DNA of 64,000 nucleotides from Burkholderiales bacterium (GTDB taxonomy: Bacteria; Pseudomonadota; Gammaproteobacteria; Burkholderiales; WYBJ01). The DNA lies in the NCBI GenBank assembly GCA_022841915.1, contig JALHQN010000020.1, positions 1 through 64,000 on the forward strand. The letters are read 5' to 3'. Positions 54,260 through 62,632 of the stretch are shown here, in pieces; positions within the stretch are counted from its first letter, which is position 1, and every line of letters starts with the position of its first letter. The notes below the pieces were generated by a model. The model saw only the letters and a program-made list of their open reading frames with translations. It ran no database searches and was not told where the DNA came from. The translations under genes and the position numbers were made by a program.

Positions 54260-56188
54260 ATGGTGCAGTCCCTCGCCCCGACGCACACGTCCGCCTCCGA
54301 ATCCATTGGCCGGTTTCGAGTCGTGCGTCTGCTCGGCCGCGGCGCTCAAGGCGCCGTCTACCTGGCCTCCGACCCCGAACTGGGTCGACTGGTCGCCATC
54401 AAAACACTGACCATACAGGGAGATGACAGCGGCAGCCGCGTCCAGCGACTGATGCAGGAGGCTCGTACCGCCAGCGGCCTGTCCCATCCGAATGTCGTGC
54501 CGGTCTACGAGGTCGGCCTGGTAGGCGAGATGCCCTACGTCGTGTTCGAGTACGTCGAGGGCCGAACCTTGAGCCAACTGCTCAAGACCGATGGCGCCAT
54601 GACGATGGCGCGAGCGGTGATCAGCATGAGCCAGATCCTGGCTGGCGTTGCCCACGCGCACAGCAAGGGGTTCGTGCACGGAGACATCACGCCGGCAAAC
54701 ATATTGCTCTCGTCGACCGGCGTACCTCGACTCACCGACTTCGGCATCGCCCGCGGACTGCTGAGCATGAACGCAGAGCCTTCCGCCGGGACGGTTCGGT
54801 ACATGGCTCCCGAGCACTTCAACGGAACCAAGCGCGACCAGCGCGCAGACGTTTTCGCTTTGGGTCTGATCTTCTGGGAGATGCTGACCGGAGAGCCCGC
54901 CAACAACGGCAGCGACAACGCGAGCGCGATTTACCGCACGCTCCACGAAGAGATTGCCCCGCCCTCACAGAAAAAATACGGGATCGACCCGCGGCTAGAC
55001 GAGATCATCGCCCGCGCCCTCGCCAAAGATCCCGACGCGCGCTTTGCTGACGCGGCAGAAATGAAGACCGTGCTGGACCGGTTCAGAGTCCCGAGCGGCG
55101 ACGGTCAGACTCAGCTCAATACGGCGAGCACGCACAGTACGGTCGAGTTCTTGCTGCGACGCATGCGCCACAAGTCGAACTTTCCGGCCGTATCGCAGCG
55201 CTTCTCGGCGATCAACAAGCTGACATCGGAGGACAGCGACAACTCCTTGCAGAAACTGGCGAACCTGGTGATGCAGGATTTCGCGCTCACGCACAAGCTG
55301 CTGCAGTTGGTGAACTCCGCTGCCCACGGGGGCAACGGACGCATTACCAGTGTCACGCAAGCGATCGTCACGCTCGGCCTCGAACAAGTTCGCGCTGTGG
55401 CGAGCAGTCTGATGTTGTCGTCCCCTCCGCAGGGAAAAGCCGCCCACCCCGGACTGCACGAAGTGCTGCTGGGCGCGTTCGTGGCCGCGATCATCGGCCG
55501 CAACGTCGGTCGCATGGCGGGACTTCGAAACGTGGAGGAGCTCTTCATCTGCTCCATGTTCAGCCGGCTGGGCGAGATACTGAGCATCTACTATCTCCCG
55601 GAGGACTACGACGAGATCGTTCGCGCCGTGCGAACGCGCAGCATCACCGAACGGGTCGCGTCGCATGAAGTGCTCGGCATAAGCTTCGACGAACTGGGCA
55701 TCGAGGTCGCCAAGCAATGGAACTTCCCGCCCAGCGTGGTGCATGCCATGCGGGCACTGCCCGAGGGGTCGTTGCCGCAAGCAACGAGCGAACTCGAGCG
55801 CATCGCGCACTGCGCCGGATTCGCGCGGGAGTTGTGCGATGCGGCCTGGCGAACGCGTCCGGAGTGCAGGGAACAAGCCCTGAACGATCTGGCCGAGCGC
55901 TTCAGCGCCACGATACCGAGCGGCGACGGTGCACTCGCAGGCCTGCTCCAGCACTCGCTGGAGCTGGGCTGCAAGTATTGCGCCATCATCGGCGTAAGCA
56001 CGCAAGGCAGCGCATTGATCGAAGGACTGCAGGCCTGGGCGCAGATCAAGAATCAAGCGCCCGTGCCGGCGGTCGCGTTACAGGAGGCGCCGACGCCGCC
56101 CGCAAGACCTCCCGTGCCGAGCGCGCTGATCGAGACGCAAAAGAAATCGGGTGGCCTGGGAGGATGGTTTCGCAAGCTGCTCGCCTGA
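54260..56188 (+). CDS. Serine/threonine protein kinase - HDOD domain fusion
   Basis: A 642-residue soluble signalling protein. The N-terminal Hanks-type kinase (about 17-275) keeps the key residues: glycine loop GRGAQGAV, K48 in VAIK, catalytic loop HGD (H140, D142, N147) and DFG (160-162), then GTVRYMAPEHF. The middle and C-terminal part (about 295-500) is an HDOD domain (FPAVSQRFSAINKL, LVMQDFALTHKLLQLVNSA, VTQAIVTLGLEQVRAVASSLML), a non-catalytic HD relative often found with signalling outputs. A Pro-rich tail ends in GGWFRKLLA, possibly amphipathic. The start is 54260; the frame is open to 54194. Preceded by 212 nt without a clear gene. No partner phosphatase is nearby. Confidence 0.9.
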   Translation: MVQSLAPTHTSASESIGRFRVVRLLGRGAQGAVYLASDPELGRLVAIKTLTIQGDDSGSRVQRLMQEARTASGLSHPNVVPVYEVGLVGEMPYVVFEYVEGRTLSQLLKTDGAMTMARAVISMSQILAGVAHAHSKGFVHGDITPANILLSSTGVPRLTDFGIARGLLSMNAEPSAGTVRYMAPEHFNGTKRDQRADVFALGLIFWEMLTGEPANNGSDNASAIYRTLHEEIAPPSQKKYGIDPRLDEIIARALAKDPDARFADAAEMKTVLDRFRVPSGDGQTQLNTASTHSTVEFLLRRMRHKSNFPAVSQRFSAINKLTSEDSDNSLQKLANLVMQDFALTHKLLQLVNSAAHGGNGRITSVTQAIVTLGLEQVRAVASSLMLSSPPQGKAAHPGLHEVLLGAFVAAIIGRNVGRMAGLRNVEELFICSMFSRLGEILSIYYLPEDYDEIVRAVRTRSITERVASHEVLGISFDELGIEVAKQWNFPPSVVHAMRALPEGSLPQATSELERIAHCAGFARELCDAAWRTRPECREQALNDLAERFSATIPSGDGALAGLLQHSLELGCKYCAIIGVSTQGSALIEGLQAWAQIKNQAPVPAVALQEAPTPPARPPVPSALIETQKKSGGLGGWFRKLLA

Positions 56189-56225
56189 GCGGACATCATG
56201 CCTCCGCCAATCGCCCGATCGCGCT

Positions 56226-56415
56226 CGTATCCTGAGTCAGAGATTCGTTGACGAATGACCGAACGGCATCGACGATGTAGAAGGCAGGAGAGGGTCGACA
56301 TCGGCGTCTGACGCGAAGGGACCCAAAGCCAGCTTGGACGCCTGACGAGGATTTTCGACCAAACATGGCGTCGATCCTCGACGCTTTCGTTCAGCGAATT
56401 TCCGACTCAGGACAC
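56226..56415 (+). mobile_element. MITE-like element, copy 1 (190 bp)
   Basis: A 190-bp non-coding repeat that also occurs at 58024-58211 in the same orientation. Its ends are imperfect inverted repeats: TCCTGAGTCAGAGATTCG on the left and, read on the other strand, TCCTGAGTCGGAAATTCG on the right. The left tip is decayed (GTATC instead of GTGTC). No transposase is encoded. The right end overlaps the last 8 codons of the baiN-like gene and supplies its stop. Confidence 0.75.
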
Positions 56416-57692
56416 CCGAAGCCCACCCGGGAGGAGGTCGCTCGACGAGCGGCCAGGGCCGTGGCCCATTGGGCCGCGCCCTCGCCGGCGATCCGACCGC
56501 TCGCGAAACACGCCGTGAGCAGATAACCGCCGGTCGGCGCTTCCCAATCGAGCATCTCGCCGGCGCAGAAGATGCCCGGCAATCTCCCCAGCATCAGCGA
56601 GGCGTCGAGTGCATCCAGCGCAACGCCGCCGGCGCTGCTGATCGCCTCGTCGAGCGGTCGAGGCGCCTGAACGGCGACCGGGACCGCCTTGATCGCAGCC
56701 GCGAGCCGGGCAGGGTCGGCGTAGTGCGCCGGCTCAACCAACTCGCGCACCAACGCTGCCCTCACCCCTTCGATCCCGACACGTCGCAGCCGATCGGCGA
56801 GCGAACGTCCGGGCTTCTGCCGCATCAATCGGTCGCACAAACGATCCACGGGCAGATCGGGGGCGAGGTCGACCGTGAGCACGGCAGCACCCTGGGATTC
56901 GATACGCTCGCGCAGGGGCCGCGACAAGCCATACACCAACCCGCCTTCGACCCCGTAATCGGCAATGACGAACTCCCCGCGCCGCCAGCCGTGGCAGACG
57001 TCGGCACGAGCGGCGACGTTCTTCACGGGGTGGCCGGCCCAGCGCCGGCGAAGCGTCTCGCTCCAGGGTACTTCGAAGCCGCAGTTCGCCGGGCGCAGAT
57101 CGGCCACCGGTACGCCGCGCCGCAACAGCAATTCCGTCCAGGCGCCATCGGAACCCAGCCTCGCCCAGCTGCCACCACCCAGGGCGAGGACGACGACATC
57201 GGCGGCGACGTGCTTCGTCCCATCCGGGGTCGCGAAGCGCAGCGCCTCCCCGTCCCAACCCATCCACCGGTGACGGACGTGGAACGCAACCCCTTGCTCG
57301 CGCAGCCGGCGCAGCCATGCCCGCAACAATGGGCCCGCCTTCATCGCTTCGGGAAAGACGCGACCCGAGGTGCCCACGAACGTCGCTATGCCGAGCTCAT
57401 GCACCCACGTGCGCAAAGCCTGGGCATCAAAGCGGTTCAACCACTCGCGGACTCGCGCTGCCTGCGATTCATACCGCGACTCGAAACGCTCGCGGGGCTC
57501 CGAATGCGTGATGTTCATGCCACCCTTGCCGGCAAGAAGAAACTTCCTGCCGACCGAGGGCATGGCATCGTAGAGATCGACCCGCATGCCGAGTGCGGCG
57601 GCAGACTCCGCCGCCATCAGGCCTGCCGGTCCGCCACCGATGACCACGATCCCAGGGCGCGCGAGCAGGTTCGCCGCAGTCTCATTCGGCAC
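56391..57692 (-). CDS. NAD(P)/FAD-dependent oxidoreductase, BaiN/HI0933 family
   Basis: A flavoprotein of about 433 residues. The FAD-binding motif IVVIGGGPAGLMAAESAAALG lies at the N-terminus (seen at about residues 12-32), followed by GRKFLLAGKGGMNITHSEP, diagnostic for this family, and the C-terminal FCAGEMLDWEAPTGGYLLTACFASGRIAGEGA. Substrate unknown; relatives are annotated as flavoprotein oxidoreductases. The start is uncertain: I chose GTG at 57692 (VPNETAANLLARPG) because the open frame upstream to 57986 is not conserved. After the normal end at about GEGA the frame runs 25 more codons; the last seven residues and the TGA lie in the MITE-like element, so the natural 3' end was probably replaced. 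Confidence 0.85.
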   Translation of the reverse strand: MPNETAANLLARPGIVVIGGGPAGLMAAESAAALGMRVDLYDAMPSVGRKFLLAGKGGMNITHSEPRERFESRYESQAARVREWLNRFDAQALRTWVHELGIATFVGTSGRVFPEAMKAGPLLRAWLRRLREQGVAFHVRHRWMGWDGEALRFATPDGTKHVAADVVVLALGGGSWARLGSDGAWTELLLRRGVPVADLRPANCGFEVPWSETLRRRWAGHPVKNVAARADVCHGWRRGEFVIADYGVEGGLVYGLSRPLRERIESQGAAVLTVDLAPDLPVDRLCDRLMRQKPGRSLADRLRRVGIEGVRAALVRELVEPAHYADPARLAAAIKAVPVAVQAPRPLDEAISSAGGVALDALDASLMLGRLPGIFCAGEMLDWEAPTGGYLLTACFASGRIAGEGAAQWATALAARRATSSRVGFGCPESEIR

Positions 57693-58021
57693 GATCGAGT
57701 AAGTCCCGTTGGTCTGGCGCTGCCCGACTACGGCCCGCGCATGGTGCGTCCCGCTCCGATCTGTACTTGCGAGCCGGGGACATCGCAAAAGAGGCTCTCG
57801 TCTCATCGCCTGAGACGCGCATCGCAGGCGCCCTTCGCGCCCCGTTGATCCGTTAGGCGACCGGCGATCGCACAGCGAAATGCGAGCGAAACATTCATCC
57901 GCTCGACGAGCGAATACAGGATGCCATACCGCGCCGCGACCTTCAACGAACCGGTGCAAGCCGAAGCCATTCAGGCATGGGCGCATCTATGAAAAGCCGT
58001 TATCCTTTCCGCACGCCAGCC
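57693..58021. other. Intergenic region upstream of the BaiN-type gene
   Basis: These 329 nt hold no gene, RNA or repeat that I recognise. Minus- and plus-strand open frames (up to 57986 and from 57880) cross it, but their translations are Arg/Ser-rich and low in recognisable motifs, as expected of non-coding GC-rich DNA. It probably contains the promoter of the BaiN-type gene. Confidence 0.5.
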
Positions 58022-58023
58022 TA

Positions 58024-58211
58024 GTGTCCCGAGTCAGAGATGCGTTGACGAACGGCCGAACGGCATCCACGATGCAGAGGGGGCAAAAGGGTCAAAATCA
58101 GCGTCAGACGCGAAGGAAGCCGCAGCCAGGTTGGATACCTGGCGAGGATTTCCGACAAGTATGGCGTCGATTCTCGGCGCTTTCGTTCAGCGAATTGCCG
58201 ACTCATGACAC
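58024..58211 (+). mobile_element. MITE-like element, copy 2 (188 bp) with TA flanks
   Basis: A 188-bp non-coding repeat in direct orientation to copy 1. Its ends are inverted: GTGTCCCGAGTCAGAGATGC on the left and, on the other strand, GTGTCATGAGTCGGCAATTC on the right. It is flanked by TA on both sides (58022-58023 and 58212-58213), as expected for insertion at a TA by an IS630/Tc1-type transposase. Interior blocks such as GAACGGCATC, GACGCGAAGG and ATGGCGTCGAT match copy 1. No coding capacity; a 61-codon minus frame inside is not credible. Confidence 0.8.
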
Positions 58212-58274
58212 TAAGTTTCGCATGCCATCCATAACGAGCAAGCCCGACCGCCCGAGGAGCGGCACTTCATACCA

Positions 58275-59462
58275 GTGACACTCCGAGGAGATCGCGAGGG
58301 CACCGCAGTCCTGGGCGTGGGGCTGTTCACCAACGGGGTATGGGACATGCTCTCGGTGGTGGTGCCGCTCTACGCCGTCGCCGTAGGTCTCAATGCCGCC
58401 GAAATCGGGTTGATTGTCGCGGCACGTTCCGTCCTGCCGGCATTGCTTTCCATTCATGGCGGCATCCTGATGGACCAGCTGGGCACTCGGCGCGTGTTGC
58501 GCTGGGTCGCATTGAGCAGTGCCGCGCTGCCGATGCTGTTTCCCTTCTCGGGATGGTTCACGGTGCTGGTGCTGCTGCAACTGATGCTCGGACTCGCCTC
58601 GGGCGTCGCCATGGCGGCATCGCAGACGTGGAGCCTGCAGACGAGCCGCGGCATGACCGATCTGCTGGCTCGCTACAGCATCGCCTCGCGCATCGGCACC
58701 TTCATCGGCCCGGTCGTCGTGGGCGCGGCTTGGGATCTGTTCGGTGCCTGGGTCGCATTCGCCTGCGTCTCCATTTGCGGTGCGGGAACCATCGCCCTGC
58801 TGGCGTTCGGCGGGCAGACATCGGCCGTGACCGATCCGCCACACCCCACGCCGCCCCTGTCCGTGCTCGTTCCGCGGTGGCAACCTCACAAGGAGGCGCT
58901 GCTGCTGGTACTGCTTCCCGCAGTTGCGTTCGTGCTCACCGCCAGCTTCCTACGCAACGCATCCGGTGCAATCCAGAGTTCGCTCTACGTGGTTTACCTG
59001 GGCGGTATCGGCTTGAGCGGCACGATGATCGGTCTTCTTGTTGCGATCGTCGAACTGTCCGGCGTGCTGGGCTCGCTCGTCGCCGCACGCATGGAGCGGC
59101 GCATGGGCGGCAACCGGCTCGTGCTCGCCTGCATCATGGTGTCGATCGTATCGATCGCCGTCACGCCGCTGATCAGTCAGGTCGTCTCCCTGCTCTTCCT
59201 TGCGTGCATCGTGCGCGGCATTGCACAGGGACTGAGCCAACCATTGATGTTCGCGATCCTGAGTGCGGGCGTGCCGCACAACCGACAAGGTTCGAGCGTC
59301 GGCCTGCGCAACGCCGTGATACGCCTGTCGTCCATCGTGACTCCGGCGGTCATGGGCATGATCGCCGAAGCCTGGAGCATCGAGGCGAGTTTTTACACGA
59401 TTGGCGCCACCTTCCTGGTTGCGACCGTCGTGCTCGGCTTCGTCGGACGGCGCCTCGTCTGA
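58275..59462 (+). CDS. MFS transporter
   Basis: A 395-residue integral membrane protein with twelve predicted hydrophobic segments and a central loop near residues 180-215. The conserved loop between helices 2 and 3 reads GGILMDQLGTRRVLRW (G-x-x-x-D-R/Q-x-G-R-R type). It is a major facilitator superfamily exporter-like protein; substrate unknown. The start is the GTG at 58275, with GGAG rather far upstream (16 nt); an ATG in the first helix is less likely. It follows the second MITE-like element by 63 nt and precedes the MMPL gene by 60 nt, so both transporters may be co-transcribed. Confidence 0.88.
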   Translation: MTLRGDREGTAVLGVGLFTNGVWDMLSVVVPLYAVAVGLNAAEIGLIVAARSVLPALLSIHGGILMDQLGTRRVLRWVALSSAALPMLFPFSGWFTVLVLLQLMLGLASGVAMAASQTWSLQTSRGMTDLLARYSIASRIGTFIGPVVVGAAWDLFGAWVAFACVSICGAGTIALLAFGGQTSAVTDPPHPTPPLSVLVPRWQPHKEALLLVLLPAVAFVLTASFLRNASGAIQSSLYVVYLGGIGLSGTMIGLLVAIVELSGVLGSLVAARMERRMGGNRLVLACIMVSIVSIAVTPLISQVVSLLFLACIVRGIAQGLSQPLMFAILSAGVPHNRQGSSVGLRNAVIRLSSIVTPAVMGMIAEAWSIEASFYTIGATFLVATVVLGFVGRRLV

Positions 59463-59522
59463 GCGCTCGATGCCACGCCGCAAACCAAACGCGCCCGTCG
59501 TCCGCAACCGAGAGCCGTCGCG

Positions 59523-61655
59523 ATGCAGGTCCTGACGAGAATCAGCACAAGCCATCCGGCAATCGTGTTGATCGCCTGGCTGGCCGCGATGCTGCTTTCC
59601 GGTGCGTTGATCGTTCACCACGCCGCAAGCGCGTTCACGACCACGGTGCAGCGCTACGACGGGTCGGAATCGGCACAAGCCGAAGCGCTGCTGCGGCAGC
59701 GCTTTCCCGAACGCAGCACGCTCGACCAACCGAACGAGATTCTGATCGTCGGCTCGGACACGCTCACGGTCGACGACGATGCTTTCCGTGAGCAAGTGCA
59801 GGCGCTGGGACAAAAGCTGCTGGCTCTTGGGGCCGACGTGATCGCCGGGGGATCGAGCTACTACCTCAGCGGCGACCCGGCGCTCGTCTCGGCCGATCGG
59901 CGCACCACCCTGATTCCCTTGGTCGTGCGGGCACCGGAGACGAACATCGGCAAGGTGCGCGCCGTGGTACGCGAGGCGGCAGACGCTGACGGGCTGCGCG
60001 TGCATCTGGTCGGACGCGCGAGCGTCGGCAGCGACTTCAAAGCGCTCGCGGAGGCGGATTTGCGAGCGGAGTTGCGCATCGGGCTCCCGGCGGCGCTCGT
60101 GGTTCTGCTGCTGGTGTTCGCGACCGTCGTTGCCGCGCTGGTGCCGCTCTTGATCGCGCTTGCCTCGATCATGGTCACCATGGCGATCGTGACGGTCACC
60201 GGCACGCATGTCCAAGCCTACTTTCTCGTGACCAACATGATCGTCATGATGGGGCTCGCAGTCGGCATCGATTACTCGCTGTTCTTTCTCTCGCGTTACC
60301 GCGACGAGCGACAGGCCGGTCGCCTGAGTGCGGCAGCGATCGCGATGGCTGCATCGACCGCTGGGCGTGCGATTCTCTACAGCGGAGCCACAGTCGTTCT
60401 GGCCCTGCTCGGCCTGCTGTTGATTCCGACCAACGTATTTCGCAGTCTGGCAGCCGGGGCCATACTCGTCGTCCTGGTCTCGATGGCCGCCTGCTTCACT
60501 CTGCTGCCGGCCATCGTCGCGCTCCTAGGCGATCGGCTGGAAGCCCTGCGCCTGCCGCGCCTGCGAGGCCGATTTTCGGGCGCAGGTTGGGATTGGATGG
60601 CGCGCCTAGTGGCGCGCCGCCCTCTGCTGAGCCTCGTCGTCTCGGCAACGCTGCTGGCTGCATGCGCTGCACCGACCCTGCGCATGCACATCGGCTTTGC
60701 CGGCATCGAAACACTGCCTGATCGCATCGAGTCCAAGCGCGGATTCGCGATCCTGCAGGAGCAGTTCGCAATCGGAGTGATCTCGGAGGCAGTCGTGGTC
60801 ATCGACGCCGATACGGCCGCGGCAGCCGAGCCGGTGGCGCGCTTGCGCGCGTCGCTCGCCGGCGATCGAGCATTCGTTGCGTCCAAGGCCCGAGTACAGA
60901 CCAATGCGGCGGGCACGCTCACGGTGCTGGCCGTGCCCATGCCGGGGGATGCCGAGAGCGCGAGTGCTCAGGCGGGCATCGAGCGACTCAGACATCGACA
61001 CATCCCTGCGGCATTCGATGGCACGAATGCCACTGCGCTCGTCACCGGCAGTGCCGCGGGCTACATCGATTTCTTCCGACTCACCGAACGCTACACGCCG
61101 ATCGTCTTCGTCCTCGTCCTGGGCCTGAGCTGGGTGCTGCTCACGCTCGCCTTCCGCTCGGTGATCGTGCCGCTCAAGGCGATCGTCATGAACCTGCTCT
61201 CGGTCGGTGCCGCCTATGGCTTGATGGTGCTCGTATTCCAGGAGGGGGTCGGTGCGACGCTGCTCGGCTTCACGCAAGTCGCGCAGATCGAGGCCTGGAT
61301 CCCGCTCTTCCTCTTCACCATACTCTACGGCCTGTCGATGGATTACCACGTGCTGCTGCTGAGCCGCATCCGTGAGCGCTACGACGCGACCGGCGACAAT
61401 GCGGAGGCGGTCGGCTACGGCCTGCGCACCACCGCCGGCATCATCACCGGTGCAGCCCTGATCATGGTCGCGATCTTCGCCGGTTTCGCCAGCGGAGAAC
61501 TGGTGATGTTCCAGCAAGTCGGTTTCGGGCTCGCTGTCGCGATCCTGATCGATGCGACCATCGTACGCTCGGTGATCGTACCCGCCGCCATGACACTGCT
61601 CGGAGATCGCAACTGGTATCTGCCTAGCTGGCTCGGCTGGCTGCCTCGACGCTAG
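59523..61655 (+). CDS. MMPL/RND family transporter
   Basis: A 710-residue membrane protein with the MMPL layout: one N-terminal helix (PAIVLIAWLAAMLLSGALIV), a periplasmic loop (about 38-180), five helices (about 190-340), a second helix/loop pair (about 365-530) and five C-terminal helices. The GxxxDYxxF/L motifs of proton relay are visible: VGIDYSLFFLSRYRDE in the first half and YGLSMDYHVLLLSRIRE in the second. Relatives export lipids, hopanoids or drugs; the cargo here is unknown. A 60-nt gap follows the MFS gene on the same strand. Confidence 0.9.
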   Translation: MQVLTRISTSHPAIVLIAWLAAMLLSGALIVHHAASAFTTTVQRYDGSESAQAEALLRQRFPERSTLDQPNEILIVGSDTLTVDDDAFREQVQALGQKLLALGADVIAGGSSYYLSGDPALVSADRRTTLIPLVVRAPETNIGKVRAVVREAADADGLRVHLVGRASVGSDFKALAEADLRAELRIGLPAALVVLLLVFATVVAALVPLLIALASIMVTMAIVTVTGTHVQAYFLVTNMIVMMGLAVGIDYSLFFLSRYRDERQAGRLSAAAIAMAASTAGRAILYSGATVVLALLGLLLIPTNVFRSLAAGAILVVLVSMAACFTLLPAIVALLGDRLEALRLPRLRGRFSGAGWDWMARLVARRPLLSLVVSATLLAACAAPTLRMHIGFAGIETLPDRIESKRGFAILQEQFAIGVISEAVVVIDADTAAAAEPVARLRASLAGDRAFVASKARVQTNAAGTLTVLAVPMPGDAESASAQAGIERLRHRHIPAAFDGTNATALVTGSAAGYIDFFRLTERYTPIVFVLVLGLSWVLLTLAFRSVIVPLKAIVMNLLSVGAAYGLMVLVFQEGVGATLLGFTQVAQIEAWIPLFLFTILYGLSMDYHVLLLSRIRERYDATGDNAEAVGYGLRTTAGIITGAALIMVAIFAGFASGELVMFQQVGFGLAVAILIDATIVRSVIVPAAMTLLGDRNWYLPSWLGWLPRR

Positions 61656-61710
61656 CCGGCCGGCCGAATGCGCGGATCGCTCTTGTCCGGGCGACGCTCG
61701 ACCAGGCGGA

Positions 61711-62571
61711 TCAGCGCGGCAAATGCTGCGCGAGGAAGCGCTCGACATGCGGCTTCCACGCGGCTGCATTGCGAGTGAAGCTGCCGTGCCCATCGTCGCC
61801 GATCGCGGGCAACTGGATGAACTCGGCACGTCCGCCGGCCGCTCTGAATCGCTCGAACCAGCGCCTCGGATGCTCCGCGCCCCAGAATCGATCGTTCTCG
61901 CTGTAGAGCCACAACATCGGCGTGCGGGCGGTCCGGCCGTAGTCGGCGAAGACCTGCGCCAGAGCCGCTTCGGAGCACGGATCGCCGGGCCGCGTCTTGG
62001 GATTGCCGCCGCTGCCGCCGGCGAAGTTGAGGGCCGCGGCGACGCCTTCGAGATTCCTCGCCGCCAGAGCCGCCGCCGTGGCGCCGCCATAGCTCTGGCC
62101 CACGATCACACCCGGCGCAGACGTGACATACGGTCGCGTTCGCGCGAACGCGATGACGGCCACCGACTGCGCCGCCGCAGCTGCGAAGCCGCGCGCATGA
62201 TCTCGCTGCTCGCACGGCCCGGTATTCTCGACATCCGGCCCCCCGGTGATTCCATAACCCATGCGCGTGGGCACGAAGACAGCGTACCCGAGATCGACGA
62301 AATAGGCCGAATTGGCGGAATAGCGCGCGCGCCCGAGTTGCGCTCTGCCTGCCGCGGTGCCCGATCGCCCATGATTGATCAGCAGCCACGGCGACTGCTC
62401 GCGGGCATCGTCGCGAAAGATGGTCACGGTGATGGCTTGCTGATGCGTACGCCCGAATCTGTCCGCGACCTCGACCGGAATTCGCACGACTTCTTCGAGC
62501 GGCGCAGCCGACGCAGTCACGACGCTCGACAGCACCACGGCTAGCAGACCTTCGAGCCGCGCGAGTCTCAC
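61711..62571 (-). CDS. Exported alpha/beta hydrolase (dienelactone hydrolase-like)
   Basis: About 286 residues from the GTG at 62571. A signal peptide (RLARLEGLLAVVLSSVVTASAAP) is followed by an alpha/beta hydrolase: oxyanion region LLINHGRSG, nucleophile elbow IVGQSYGGATAA, an acidic region in WLYSENDRFWG and the catalytic histidine in GDDGHGSF. Probably a periplasmic esterase; substrate unknown. The start was chosen so that the signal peptide begins directly after it; no good ribosome-binding site is visible, and GTG at 62607 is the alternative. The remaining upstream open frame to 62766 overlaps the next gene and is not conserved. Confidence 0.82.
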   Translation of the reverse strand: MRLARLEGLLAVVLSSVVTASAAPLEEVVRIPVEVADRFGRTHQQAITVTIFRDDAREQSPWLLINHGRSGTAAGRAQLGRARYSANSAYFVDLGYAVFVPTRMGYGITGGPDVENTGPCEQRDHARGFAAAAAQSVAVIAFARTRPYVTSAPGVIVGQSYGGATAAALAARNLEGVAAALNFAGGSGGNPKTRPGDPCSEAALAQVFADYGRTARTPMLWLYSENDRFWGAEHPRRWFERFRAAGGRAEFIQLPAIGDDGHGSFTRNAAAWKPHVERFLAQHLPR

Positions 62572-62632
62572 CGTGAATCGGAGGTCGGGGATCCGGACGA
62601 TCGACACTTCAGCAGCCCCGTGGTCAGCGCGG

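Noticed and set aside
58021..58206. Short minus-strand frame inside the repeat, possibly a transposase fragment
   Set aside because: The frame is not maintained between the two copies of the repeat and shows no transposase motif.
57880..58278. 132-codon plus-strand frame across the second MITE-like element
   Set aside because: Low-complexity Arg/Ser/Pro translation, partly inside the repeat, no ribosome-binding site.
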